A stretch of 64,000 nt of DNA from Flavobacteriales bacterium UBA1937 (GCA_002337005.1 DDFD01000073.1:21358-85357), one strand, 5' to 3'. Shown: positions 33,781-42,435, counted from the stretch's first letter. A program made the numbers and translations. The notes: generated by a model not told the origin, from the letters alone.

Positions 33781-33879
33781 TTTATTTAATGTTTTCTTAA
33801 TTAGTAAGACTTTTGAAAAAATGTTACAAAAACAAAAAAAAATTTTTCATCAAAAAACTTTCGCAGAGAGTTTAATTTA

Positions 33880-33887
33880 TAATTTTG
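33880..33887 (+). promoter_or_regulatory. -7-like box of the DUF885 gene
   Basis: TAATTTTG, 19 bp before ATG 33907. No clear TTG element about 20 bp upstream. Confidence 0.45.
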
Positions 33888-33906
33888 TGAGAAATAGAAA
33901 TTGAAA

Positions 33907-35697
33907 ATGAAAACATTACGAAACGCAGTGATTGGCATTTTTGCAGGATTAAGTCTAATGATAAGTTGTAAAAAATCTGATATTGCCTTGCCAAAATCCG
34001 AAGCCAATATAGACAGCATCGCCTCTAAATATTATGAAGGTTACCTTAAAATGTATCCGCTAGAAGCTACTATGCAAGGCGATTCTAGATATAATGATTT
34101 GCTTTCTAATAATATAAGTAATGAGTTTATTTCTAAAGAAATAGAATTCTACACCGAAACTCAAAAAAAATTAAAATCAATAGAGTATGATAATTTGTCT
34201 GATGAACAAAAAACGGTGTATGATGTTCTAGATTATACACTGAAAGACAAAATAGAGCGTTATGCCTACCATCCTGAATTGTTGCCTTTCAGTCAGTTTG
34301 AAGGATTGCCGCTAGATTTTCCGCTATTAGGAAGTGCCGAAGGAAATCAACCTTTTAAAACAACCAAAGATTATGACAATTGGTTAAAAAGAATAGACGC
34401 TTTCGTAATTTGGATGAATACAGCGGAAAAAAATTTCAGAGAAGGAATGAAACAAAACGTAGTTCTTCCGAAAAAATTGGTAGTTAAAATGATTCCTCAA
34501 ATGCACAGCGAAGAAATTATTTCTGAAAATTTTGAGAAAAATATTTTTTACGGACCAATTAAAAAAATGCCAAAAAATTTCTCTGAAAAAGATAAAGAAA
34601 AATACACTAAGTTGTACCAAGAAGCCATCAAAACAAAAATTATCCCTATTTACCAAAAAATGGGCGATTTTCTAGAAAAAGAATATTTGCCAAAAGCCAG
34701 AAACACAGACGGAATAAATGCTATACCGAACGGAAAAAATACCTATGAGTTTTTAGCTCAATCTTGGACAACTACCCATCTAAAACCTGAACAAATCAAT
34801 AAAATAGGAGTAGAACAAGTAGCTATGCTAAGAGCCGAAATGGAAAAGGTGAAAACACAATTAGGTTTCAAAGGAAGTTTAGAACAATTCTTAACCAGCC
34901 TGAAAACCGATAAAAAAGCAATGCCATATAAAACACCAGAAGAAGTAATTGCCGCTTTTAATGAAATTTTGAAAAAAATAGAACCGAAATTGCCTTCAAT
35001 GTTCAGTAAATTCCCGAAAACACCTTTCGAAATCAGAAGAACAGAAAAATTTAGAGAAGCCAGTGCAAGCGCAGAATACAAACAAGGTTCGGCAGACGGA
35101 AAACGCCCAGGGATTTTCTACACACCAATTCCTGATGCTACCAAATACAATGTAACCAATGGTTTTGAATCTCTTTTCTTACATGAAGCAATTCCAGGAC
35201 ATCATTACCAAGTTTCGCTGCAACAAGAAAACACACAAATTCCTAAGTTTATGAGATTTGGTTGGTTTGGAGCTTATGGTGAAGGTTGGGCTCATTATTG
35301 TGAAACACTCGGTCCAGAGTTTGGACTTTACACAGATCCTTATCAAAAAATGGGATATTTAAGTGACCAGATGTTGCGTGCAGTTCGTTTGGTAGTTGAT
35401 ACAGGAATTCACACAGGAAAAATGACCAGAGAAGATGCCATTAAATATTATCTGAGCAATATTTCTGATTCCGAAGAAGGCGCTACTGCTGCTATTGAAC
35501 GTTATATGGCAATTCCCGGACAAGCGTTAGGTTATAAAATTGGTTCTCTTAAAATTTTAGAATTAAGAGCAAAATATCAAAAACAACTCGGGAAAAAATT
35601 TAACTTGGCGAAATTTCACGATGAAATTTTGAATCAAGGTTGTCTTCCGTTGTCTGTTTTAGAAAGAAAAATGGAACTTTGGGCGAAAAAACAGTAA
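33907..35697 (+). CDS. DUF885 family lipoprotein, predicted metallo-carboxypeptidase-like
   Basis: 596 residues from ATG 33907 (an upstream TTG is unlikely). The lipoprotein signal peptide ends LSLMISC (Cys21). The zinc site HEAIPGHHYQ is in the C-terminal half, with a downstream GEGWAHYCE helix supplying the third ligand, the HExxH-plus-Glu layout of DUF885. Expected to be membrane-anchored and to hydrolyse peptides; substrate unknown. Strong tail LSVLERKMELW as in the family. Confidence 0.9.
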   Translation: MKTLRNAVIGIFAGLSLMISCKKSDIALPKSEANIDSIASKYYEGYLKMYPLEATMQGDSRYNDLLSNNISNEFISKEIEFYTETQKKLKSIEYDNLSDEQKTVYDVLDYTLKDKIERYAYHPELLPFSQFEGLPLDFPLLGSAEGNQPFKTTKDYDNWLKRIDAFVIWMNTAEKNFREGMKQNVVLPKKLVVKMIPQMHSEEIISENFEKNIFYGPIKKMPKNFSEKDKEKYTKLYQEAIKTKIIPIYQKMGDFLEKEYLPKARNTDGINAIPNGKNTYEFLAQSWTTTHLKPEQINKIGVEQVAMLRAEMEKVKTQLGFKGSLEQFLTSLKTDKKAMPYKTPEEVIAAFNEILKKIEPKLPSMFSKFPKTPFEIRRTEKFREASASAEYKQGSADGKRPGIFYTPIPDATKYNVTNGFESLFLHEAIPGHHYQVSLQQENTQIPKFMRFGWFGAYGEGWAHYCETLGPEFGLYTDPYQKMGYLSDQMLRAVRLVVDTGIHTGKMTREDAIKYYLSNISDSEEGATAAIERYMAIPGQALGYKIGSLKILELRAKYQKQLGKKFNLAKFHDEILNQGCLPLSVLERKMELWAKKQ

Positions 35698-35703
35698 GTT
35701 CTT

Positions 35704-35765
35704 AGAAGGGTTCCCCTCTTTCAGAGGGGTGGCTGAGCGAAGCGAAGTCGGGGTGTCAAAAAAGA
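35704..35765. repeat. ACCCC/GGGG element, copy 5, left inverted terminus of the DUF559 unit
   Basis: The outer 28 bp (35704-35731, starting AGAAGGGTTCCCC) are the exact reverse complement of 36238-36265. The inner arm contains GAGCGAAGCGAAGTC and GGGGTGTCAAAAAA. Confidence 0.9.
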
Positions 35766-35770
35766 AAAAA

Positions 35771-36190
35771 ATGGAAGCAATCAGAATAATTAAGTTCAAA
35801 GACCAAAATATTAGAAAAAGACTCATAGAAAATCTTCCATATAATCCGAGGTTGAAGGAATTTGCTAAAAATCTAAGAAAATCCAAAAATCTGGCAGAAG
35901 TTCTTTTTTGGAACGAGGTGAAATCAAAAAAATTCTATTCATTAGATTTTGATAGACAAAGAGTTATTGATAATTATATTGTAGATTTTTATGTGAAAAG
36001 TCTTGGTTTGGTAATAGAAATTGATGGTTGGTATCACGAATTTAAAAAAGATAAAGACGAAGTAAGACAAAAATACTTAGAAAGTTTAGGAATCAAATTT
36101 TTTCGGGTTTCGGATTTTGATGTAAAGAAAAATATGGTGCTTGCACTACAAGATTTAGAAAATTTTATTCTTGAAAATTATAAGTTATAA
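35771..36190 (+). CDS. DUF559 endonuclease-like protein flanked by inverted repeats
   Basis: 139 residues from ATG 35771. The longer frame starts with a GTG inside the repeat and is not used. The DUF559 (Vsr-like/PD-(D/E)xK) fold is shown by AEVLFWNEVKSKKF, DRQRVIDNYIVDFYV with its Asp, VIEIDGWYH as the E-x-D catalytic segment, and YLESLGIKFFRVSDFDV. Such proteins are small, stand-alone nucleases of unknown role. The gene sits exactly between two perfect 28-bp inverted repeats of a family dispersed in the window, suggesting a mobile or repeat-maintaining unit. Confidence 0.9.
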   Translation: MEAIRIIKFKDQNIRKRLIENLPYNPRLKEFAKNLRKSKNLAEVLFWNEVKSKKFYSLDFDRQRVIDNYIVDFYVKSLGLVIEIDGWYHEFKKDKDEVRQKYLESLGIKFFRVSDFDVKKNMVLALQDLENFILENYKL

Positions 36191-36204
36191 AAATTTTGCG
36201 CTAC

Positions 36205-36266
36205 TTTTTTGACACCCCGTCATTCGTAAACGAATGACACCCCTCTGAAAGAGGGGAACCCTTCTA
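36205..36266. repeat. ACCCC/GGGG element, copy 6, right inverted terminus of the DUF559 unit
   Basis: TTTTTTGACACCCCGTCATTCG, cut by arms CATTCGT/ACGAATG, then the 28 bp 36238-36265 ending AACCCTTCT, complementary to 35704-35731. The variable arm differs fully from copy 5 but still pairs. Confidence 0.9.
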
Positions 36267-36272
36267 ACAACA

Positions 36273-36893
36273 TTATTCCTTAAAAAGCATCTTCGTAATA
36301 TAATCTCGCTCCTGATTTCCACGAGCGGGAGAATATTCTCTTCCGTAGAAAATAATCTGAAGATGAAGTTTATTCCAAGTTTCTTTTGGGAAAAGTTTTT
36401 TAGCATCGTTTTCGGTTTGTACCACGTTTTTACCTTCGGTTAATTTCCATTGTTTCATGAGTCTATGAATGTGAGTATCCACAGGAAAAGCAGGAAAACC
36501 AAAAGCCTGACTCATCACTACAGAAGCTGTTTTGTGACCAACTCCTGCTAGATTTTCTAAATCTTCAAAAGTAGCGGGAACTTCGCCATTGTGTTTTTCT
36601 AGAAGTTGATTGGCCATCAATTTTAGATTTTTGGCTTTGGTGGTAGAAAGTCCGATTTCTTTAATTAATTCCTTGATTTCGGATTCTTCCAAAGCAGCCA
36701 TTTTTTGTGGATTTGGTGCTACAGAAAAAAGTTTTGGCGTTACTTCGTTTACCTTTTTATCGGTAGTTTGAGCAGAGAGCGCTACGGCAACTAAAAGTTC
36801 ATACGCATTTTTATGATGTAACGGGATAGGAACTTTTGGATAGATTTTTTCTAACTCCGTCATTACTATTTTTGCACGCTCTTTCTTGGTCAT
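36273..36893 (-). CDS. nth: Endonuclease III (DNA glycosylase/AP lyase), cluster-less
   Basis: Base-excision repair enzyme removing oxidised pyrimidines. Seen: helix-hairpin-helix LENLAGVGHKTASVV with the catalytic Lys and PVDTHIHRL with the catalytic Asp. The length of 206 residues is normal. The usual C-terminal C-x6-C-x2-C-x5-C iron-sulfur loop is absent: the end reads FYGREYSPARGNQERDYI with no Cys. As far as I recall the loss is shared by relatives, so the enzyme is probably functional. Confidence 0.93.
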   Translation of the reverse strand: MTKKERAKIVMTELEKIYPKVPIPLHHKNAYELLVAVALSAQTTDKKVNEVTPKLFSVAPNPQKMAALEESEIKELIKEIGLSTTKAKNLKLMANQLLEKHNGEVPATFEDLENLAGVGHKTASVVMSQAFGFPAFPVDTHIHRLMKQWKLTEGKNVVQTENDAKKLFPKETWNKLHLQIIFYGREYSPARGNQERDYITKMLFKE

Positions 36894-36995
36894 TTTCTGT
36901 AAATTTGAACAAAAATACTAAAAAGTTGGAAGAAGAAAGTCCAAAGTCGGAAGATGAAGCTCGAAACTTAAAAAAACGAAATAAAAAATATAATT

Positions 36996-37442
36996 ATGCT
37001 AAAAATAGGTGAAAAACTTCCTGAATTTCAGGTGGAAAATCAAGATGGAAATTTGGTGAAATCTTCGGATTTTAAAGGGAAAAAATTAGTGGTTTTCTTT
37101 TATCCAAAAGCCAATACGCCAGGTTGTACCGCAGAAGCGTGCAATTTAAATGAAAACATAGAATATCTTACCAAGCAAGGTTTTACTATTCTTGGGATTT
37201 CCGCAGATTCTGTGAAGTTACAGAAAAAATTTCACACAAAATTTGGTTTCAAATATGATTTATTGGCAGACGAAACCCACGAAATTTGCAAAAAATTCGG
37301 AGTTTGGCAGCTCAAGAAATTTATGGGCAGAGAATTTATGGGAATTGTAAGAACTACTTTTTTGTTTGATGAAAATTCTGTGTGTACAGAAGTCATCGAA
37401 AAAGTAGATACTAAAGATCACGTCGCTCAGATTTTGAAATAA
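36996..37442 (+). CDS. bcp: Thioredoxin-dependent peroxiredoxin, Bcp/PrxQ type
   Basis: 148 residues. Reduces hydroperoxides in the cytoplasm. Peroxidatic Cys in PKANTPGCTAEACNL, with the second Cys five residues on as in PrxQ; FGVWQLKKFMGREFMGIVRTTFLF is the family core (read in pieces). Divergent from nth, 100 bp apart; both protect against oxidative damage. Confidence 0.95.
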   Translation: MLKIGEKLPEFQVENQDGNLVKSSDFKGKKLVVFFYPKANTPGCTAEACNLNENIEYLTKQGFTILGISADSVKLQKKFHTKFGFKYDLLADETHEICKKFGVWQLKKFMGREFMGIVRTTFLFDENSVCTEVIEKVDTKDHVAQILK

Positions 37443-37457
37443 ATCAGAGAGAATTTT

Positions 37458-37967
37458 TTAAAGCTCAGTTTCGTAGTACAATAATTCTTCTGGATCTCCT
37501 TCCATGAAGAATTTTTTTTGGAATTTTAAGCCCAGTTTTTCTAACAATTTTCTAGAAGAATGATTGTATTCTACAGTAATTCCGCTTATTTTTTTCAAAC
37601 CAAATTCATCTTTTGCCAATTGTTTCAGAAGAGAAGAAGCTTCATAAGCATAGCCTTTTCCTTCATATTCTTCAAAAAAAGCAAAACCAATATCAGGCGT
37701 TTCTAGATGAGGACGAACGTATATGCCACAAAAGCCAATTTTAGAACCGTCGGATTTTAGGGTAACGGTAAAATTTCCAAAGCCCATTTTCTCGTAATGA
37801 GGCATCATTTTTTGTTTGATGTAGTTTTCTGCATCTTCTAGAGTTCTGATGTTTCGATCGCCAATATATTTGTAGTATTTTGGCGTGTTCATTATCTTAA
37901 AAATAAATTCTCCGTCTTCTGTATCTGTTGGTTTCAGAATCAGTCTTTCTGTTTCGTATGTTTTCAT
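37458..37967 (-). CDS. GNAT acetyltransferase, RimJ/RimL type
   Basis: 169 residues. N-terminal ETERLILKPTDTEDGEFI, central IGFCGIYVRPH, the acetyl-CoA loop region EEYEGKGYAYEAS and a C-terminal LLEKLGLKFQKKF are typical of the RimJ/RimL group. The acceptor (protein N-terminus, small molecule or antibiotic) cannot be read. It lies 6 bp behind the HNH gene. Confidence 0.9.
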   Translation of the reverse strand: MKTYETERLILKPTDTEDGEFIFKIMNTPKYYKYIGDRNIRTLEDAENYIKQKMMPHYEKMGFGNFTVTLKSDGSKIGFCGIYVRPHLETPDIGFAFFEEYEGKGYAYEASSLLKQLAKDEFGLKKISGITVEYNHSSRKLLEKLGLKFQKKFFMEGDPEELLYYETEL

Positions 37968-37973
37968 TGTTTT

Positions 37974-38747
37974 TTATTTTTTTAACATTTTTTGAAGTTC
38001 ATCAATGGTAGGTTCTTTTCCATTGATTTTTCTATGTAACATTGCATGGCAATTAGGGCAGACAGGAATTAAATCTTCTTTAAAATCCACTTTGTATTCA
38101 TTTTTTATTTGACTTAATGGAATCTTGTGATGAATATGAATAAATCCTTTTCCTAATTCCCCATAAGTTTCGAAAAAATTCATTTCACAGACCATGCAAT
38201 TTAAACCGTGATATTCTATACATTTTGCACGCGCAAGAGAGCTTCTTTCGTATTTATTAACAATAATTTGTTTTTTTAATCCTTCAAATTCTGTGAATTT
38301 GTCATCTATTAAATCTGGAAAAAAATCAATCTGATTATCATCTGTAAAAACTTTTTTCAAATATTCTGACAGTTGGTCTTTTACTTTTATTGGACCTTGT
38401 GGAGCTGCGTTTAGCCCATTATTTTTTAAAGATGAAAGATTTAATTTTTCATTATTTATTTGTGATATCAGCTTTAATCTAAAAAAGGTTCCTCCAATAA
38501 AACGGTCGTATTCTTCAATTTTTTTCCAGTACTCTTTATCATCTCTTGTTTCAGAAAAAAGCAAATCTTTCTTTTCAACAATACATTTATATCTTATAGA
38601 TGAAATAGGACTAGTACAATAAATGTAAATAATATCGTTTATTTCATATTTAGTTTTACCTTGTCTCCAATCAATGAAGCCAAAATGTTCAAAAGAAGAG
38701 CTATGATCGTACATTTCTCCATTTGCTGATATGATCCATTCTGCCAT
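37974..38747 (-). CDS. EVE/PUA-like domain plus HNH endonuclease
   Basis: 257 residues. The N-terminal ~125 residues (WIISANGEMYDH, DIIYIYCTSPISSIRYKC, LNAAPQGPIKVKDQL) look like an EVE/PUA-type modified-base-reading domain. The C-terminal HNH nuclease has CMVCEMNF, GFIHIHHKIPL and VPVCPNCHAML-type zinc and catalytic residues (seen as IPVCPNCHAML). Characterised EVE-HNH proteins cut DNA with modified cytosines, so a role against modified phage DNA is likely (inference). No methylase or other defence gene is next to it. Confidence 0.85.
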   Translation of the reverse strand: MAEWIISANGEMYDHSSSFEHFGFIDWRQGKTKYEINDIIYIYCTSPISSIRYKCIVEKKDLLFSETRDDKEYWKKIEEYDRFIGGTFFRLKLISQINNEKLNLSSLKNNGLNAAPQGPIKVKDQLSEYLKKVFTDDNQIDFFPDLIDDKFTEFEGLKKQIIVNKYERSSLARAKCIEYHGLNCMVCEMNFFETYGELGKGFIHIHHKIPLSQIKNEYKVDFKEDLIPVCPNCHAMLHRKINGKEPTIDELQKMLKK

Positions 38748-38767
38748 TTTTTTAGATTTTTATAAAA

Positions 38768-39244
38768 TTAAATTCCTTTTTTTCCTGCGAGAATCATCTC
38801 TATCATTTTAATTTTTCGGTTTTCTCTGGTTTCTGGCTTTTTGGCATCAGTAATCCAGCGCATATATTCTTTTCGGTGGGTGTAGCTCATCTTTTGATAC
38901 AATTCAAAAGCGGTATTATTTTGATTAAATATTTCTAAAACATCTTCCGGAATTTCTACAATTCTTTCTTCCTGATCTTCCCAAAGTTTTACAGAAACCT
39001 TATCACCAAAATCTTTCCCAAGTTGTTTTCTTACTTCTTGTGTGAGACCAAGCATGTGAAAATTGCTTTTCATTTTGGCTAAACTACCTCTGTATTCTAC
39101 TTTTCCGTCTAGCAAAACTTTTATTTTTACTTGACCTCTTTTTCCAAATAATTCTTCGGTAGAGAAAGGAAATCTAATAAAAGCTGCGTTTATTTCGCCG
39201 TGTTGTTCTATAATTCCTTCAAATGTAATGTAATTTTGGAGCAT
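38768..39244 (-). CDS. DUF1905/YdeI-type protein
   Basis: 158 residues. The N-terminal DUF1905 barrel (FIRFPFSTEELFG, RGSLAKMKSNFHMLGL) is followed by an OmdA-like C-terminus (YTHRKEYMRWITDAKKPETR and REN-type helix). Cytoplasmic, unknown activity; family members are linked to bacteriocin tolerance. Probably cotranscribed with the HNH and GNAT genes (20-bp gap). Confidence 0.88.
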   Translation of the reverse strand: MLQNYITFEGIIEQHGEINAAFIRFPFSTEELFGKRGQVKIKVLLDGKVEYRGSLAKMKSNFHMLGLTQEVRKQLGKDFGDKVSVKLWEDQEERIVEIPEDVLEIFNQNNTAFELYQKMSYTHRKEYMRWITDAKKPETRENRKIKMIEMILAGKKGI

Positions 39245-39373
39245 TTTTTATTAATTAAAATTTAAAAATAAAGAATTTTTTTGAACCATTAAGATATAAT
39301 TAAGGAATTAAGAAAAATAAGATTTAAACGCTTAAAGATCAGGATTTTTTAACAATAACGAGTCCTAAAAAAT

Positions 39374-39405
39374 ATAAACCTCGAAGAAATTTCTTCGAGG
39401 TTTAT
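39374..39405 (-). terminator. Terminator of the S46 peptidase gene
   Basis: A perfect 32-bp palindrome with AACCTCGAAGAAA and its complement, with a T-rich tail on the minus strand, 20 bp after the stop. Confidence 0.85.
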
Positions 39406-39424
39406 ATTTAGAGTTTTTGGGATG

Positions 39425-41557
39425 TTATTTTCTGATGTCCATCTCTTTTAATAGATAACCAGCACCGTGGTATTTGTCCATTATCCAAAGTAAGAATCTT
39501 ACATCAAGGTTAATGGTTTTTTGCCATTCTTTTTCGAAAACGATGTCACCAGAAAGAGCTTCAGAATTTCCGTCAAAAGCAAGACCAATTAATTCACCTT
39601 TTCCGTTCATAATTGGTGAACCAGAGTTACCACCTGTGATGTCGTTATTACTCAAGAAGTTAACTGGCATATATCCTTTTTTGTCTTTATACGTTCCGAA
39701 ATCTTTCTTTTTGTATAAATCTAATAATCTCTGTGGTAAATCAAATTCTGCATCGCCTTTTTTGTATTTAGCTACCATACCTGTCATATCTGTGTAGAAA
39801 TTATCTTTTACACCGTAGTATTGTCTGTCTTTTCTGATTGGCAATCTATCTACTTTACCTGTGGTAAGTCTCATTGTAGAATTAGCATCTGGATAGAAGA
39901 ATTTATCTGGATTTGCTTTTCTAAGACCATCAAGATATAATCTGGTGTTTTTAGCAAATTGATCATCAGCTTTTACATATTTATCGCCAAACATCATGGC
40001 TTCAGAAACCATTACGCCAGAAAATCTGTAAAGCGGATCGTTTTCTAAAGCTTCTTTGCTAGGATTTTCTAAAAATTTAAGAACAGATTCTTTAGTCGCA
40101 AAAATAGAACCAGCAGTTTGATTTGCCAATTCAACAGGAACAGCATATTTAAGAACAGGCAATTGATAATCAAAAGGAACTTTTGATTTGTAAAGAGTAA
40201 GCATGGTTTGCAACATATCTTTTTCAACTTCCGGATGGAAACCATCATAAGATGCTTCAATACCTGCAGTTAATTTAGCTTTCATAGCCGTTCTAGCAGC
40301 TGCGTCTTGCTCAACAAAAGATTTAAGTGAAGCCCCAATTCTGTAAGGAATTACAGAATATTTAGCATTTCTTTGGAACTGAGAAGCATAATTTCTTTCT
40401 AAGTTTCTATCAGCAATTTGTTTGTAATAAGCTTCAATTTCGGTAAGTACGTTTCCGTAAGTAGCTTTATTTTCTGGTTTATTTGCCCATTCTTGGAATT
40501 TTGCTTCTACTTTTTGTTTGTCTGCAATGGTTCCGTTTTTGTTAACAGATTCTATCGTTCCGGCTCTGTTTTTCCAATAATTAGCAACAGATGCGTATTG
40601 AGAAGCATAGTCTAATCTAGTACCAGTGTCTTTGTCCATATACTTCTTCATTACATCCATAGCTGCTTTAGAAGCATCTACCCAACCTACATAATCTTTG
40701 GTAACCAATTGATTAATCCCAAATGAAGTTAAATATCTGTTGGTTCTACCAGGATATCCTACAATCATAGTAAAATCACCAGGTTGTACCCCTTTTACAG
40801 AAACGGGAAGGTAATATTTTGGTTTTAAAGGAACATTATTTAGAGAATATTCTGCGGGATTTCCGTTGGCATCAGCATAAATTCTGAAAACAGAGAAATC
40901 ACCAGTGTGTCTTGGCCATTCCCAGTTGTCTGTATCGCCACCGTATTTACCGATAGATTCTGTGGGTGTTCCTACCAATCTTACATCTTTATAATCTTGA
41001 TATACAAAGTAATAAAACTCATTTCCGTTAAAGAAATCTCTTACCACTACCGTATATTTGCCATTTTCTGAATTTTCTTTTTGGATTGCTTTATACTCTG
41101 CTGCAATAATGGCATTTCTTTCATCGGCAGACATTATATTATTGAGTTTAGCATTTATTCTAGCGGTTACATCGTCCATTCTTACCAAAAATCTTACCGA
41201 AAGTCCTTTTGCAGGAAGTTCTTCTTTATTATTCATAGCGAAGAAACCGTCTTTCAAATAATTTTTTTCTGGTGTAGAAAGAGAAGCAATTGCATCATAA
41301 CCACAGTGGTGATTGGTAAAAACCAAACCTTCTTTAGAAACTACTTCAGCGGTACAACCACCACCAAACTGAACAATACCGTCTTTAAGGCTAGAATGGT
41401 TCACAGAATAAATTTCTTCTGGAGTAAGGTGCAGTCCTTGTTTTTGTAAATCTGTGCCGTTTAATCTTTTAACGAGCATCATAAGCCACATTCCTTCATC
41501 AGCTTTCATCTGAAGAAAACTTAGCATAAACGTAAGTAATAAAAATACTTTTTTCAT
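39425..41557 (-). CDS. S46 family dipeptidyl-peptidase (DPP7/DPP11 type)
   Basis: 710 residues with a signal peptide (MLSFLQMKA). Catalytic His in VFTNHHCGYDAI (about 83-84) and catalytic Ser in ITGGNSGSPIMN (about 648), with the helical insertion between. Releases dipeptides from peptide N-termini in the periplasm, feeding amino-acid catabolism in Bacteroidetes; the abundant gdhA product downstream in the window fits such use. Whether it has DPP7 (hydrophobic) or DPP11 (acidic) specificity cannot be decided safely by eye. Confidence 0.95.
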   Translation of the reverse strand: MKKVFLLLTFMLSFLQMKADEGMWLMMLVKRLNGTDLQKQGLHLTPEEIYSVNHSSLKDGIVQFGGGCTAEVVSKEGLVFTNHHCGYDAIASLSTPEKNYLKDGFFAMNNKEELPAKGLSVRFLVRMDDVTARINAKLNNIMSADERNAIIAAEYKAIQKENSENGKYTVVVRDFFNGNEFYYFVYQDYKDVRLVGTPTESIGKYGGDTDNWEWPRHTGDFSVFRIYADANGNPAEYSLNNVPLKPKYYLPVSVKGVQPGDFTMIVGYPGRTNRYLTSFGINQLVTKDYVGWVDASKAAMDVMKKYMDKDTGTRLDYASQYASVANYWKNRAGTIESVNKNGTIADKQKVEAKFQEWANKPENKATYGNVLTEIEAYYKQIADRNLERNYASQFQRNAKYSVIPYRIGASLKSFVEQDAAARTAMKAKLTAGIEASYDGFHPEVEKDMLQTMLTLYKSKVPFDYQLPVLKYAVPVELANQTAGSIFATKESVLKFLENPSKEALENDPLYRFSGVMVSEAMMFGDKYVKADDQFAKNTRLYLDGLRKANPDKFFYPDANSTMRLTTGKVDRLPIRKDRQYYGVKDNFYTDMTGMVAKYKKGDAEFDLPQRLLDLYKKKDFGTYKDKKGYMPVNFLSNNDITGGNSGSPIMNGKGELIGLAFDGNSEALSGDIVFEKEWQKTINLDVRFLLWIMDKYHGAGYLLKEMDIRK

Positions 41558-41654
41558 TGAATTTAAAAATTATTGTTGCTGTAAATTTAAGAATTATATG
41601 TCGTTTCAGAAAATTGGTATAATTTTAGAAGTATCTGTTACAAAAATAAATATT

Positions 41655-42074
41655 ATGAAAGTAAAAGTATTATTGGTATCTCTTTTTTCAATCCTTTTTT
41701 TAGGGATAAGTTGTTCATCTCAAAGTCAATTACCTCATTACAATAGAAAATGGATGTTGGTTGAATTTCAGGGGTTTACCAAAGAACAATTGGTGAAAAA
41801 TAAAGCATACATAGACTTAACCAAAAAAGAAAACGGTGGCGCAAAAATGGGCTGCAACGGAATGTTTTTTTCTTATAAAATTAAAAATAATCACCAAATA
41901 GAGTTTTCGCAAATAGGTTCTACGATGATGTATTGTGACGGAAATATGAAACTAGAACAAGATTTTGGAAAACTTCTTCCTACAATGAAACATTATGAAG
42001 TAAAAGGACATTTCTTAACCTTAAAAAATGATAACGGACAAACGATGAAATTTGTAGCCGAAGATTGGGACTGA
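41655..42074 (+). CDS. META-domain lipoprotein (HslJ-like)
   Basis: 139 residues from ATG 41655 (MKVKVLLVSL). Lipoprotein signal ending LFLGISC (Cys20). The META fold is shown by KWMLVEFQG, AKMGCNGMFFSY (the MGCN motif) and IGSTMMYCDG with its characteristic MxCxx, then LTLKNDNGQTMKF. Outer-membrane-anchored, unknown biochemistry; related HslJ is heat-inducible. Confidence 0.9.
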   Translation: MKVKVLLVSLFSILFLGISCSSQSQLPHYNRKWMLVEFQGFTKEQLVKNKAYIDLTKKENGGAKMGCNGMFFSYKIKNNHQIEFSQIGSTMMYCDGNMKLEQDFGKLLPTMKHYEVKGHFLTLKNDNGQTMKFVAEDWD

Positions 42075-42115
42075 TTTTTATGATTAATAAATGATAGATG
42101 ATGATTGATTTTGTC

Positions 42116-42123
42116 TAAATTTG
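42116..42123 (+). promoter_or_regulatory. -7-like box of the SemiSWEET gene
   Basis: TAAATTTG, 17 bp before ATG 42141. Confidence 0.45.
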
Positions 42124-42140
42124 TTAAAATTTTATCGTTT

Positions 42141-42404
42141 ATGAACTTCAATCCCGAAATTCTTGGTCTAATTGCAGGAACATTATCTTGTATTACATTC
42201 GTTCCTCAAATTTTTAAAACATGGAAATCAAAATCTGTAAAAGACATTTCTGTAATGTCCTTTATGATAGTCGTGGTAAGTACTTTAATTTGGTTGGTTT
42301 ATGGGATTATCAAGCAATTACCATCAGTGATATTGACCAACGTTGTTGTTTTTTTATCTGCGGTGATTATGCTTTTGCTGAAGTGGAAATATTCTGAAAA
42401 ATAA
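42141..42404 (+). CDS. SemiSWEET sugar transporter
   Basis: 87 residues from ATG 42141 (MNFNPEILGL), exactly the three-helix size of bacterial SemiSWEETs, which dimerise to form a sugar channel. The PQ motif is in TFVPQIFKTWKSKSVKD, followed by the conserved Asn in the third helix (LTNVVVFLSA). Inner membrane. The transported sugar is unknown. Confidence 0.92.
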   Translation: MNFNPEILGLIAGTLSCITFVPQIFKTWKSKSVKDISVMSFMIVVVSTLIWLVYGIIKQLPSVILTNVVVFLSAVIMLLLKWKYSEK

Positions 42405-42435
42405 TTAGTAAGAATAAGAGGGAAATAAATTTCAC

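Noticed and set aside
34725..34735. ACCGAACGGAA, resembling a LytTR-type half-site
   Set aside because: It lies inside the DUF885 coding sequence, has no partner 21 bp away and no -7 box at the right distance.
35729..35770. GTG start giving the DUF559 protein 14 extra residues
   Set aside because: The extension is encoded by the repeat itself (also present without a gene at 28302) and contains no family residues.
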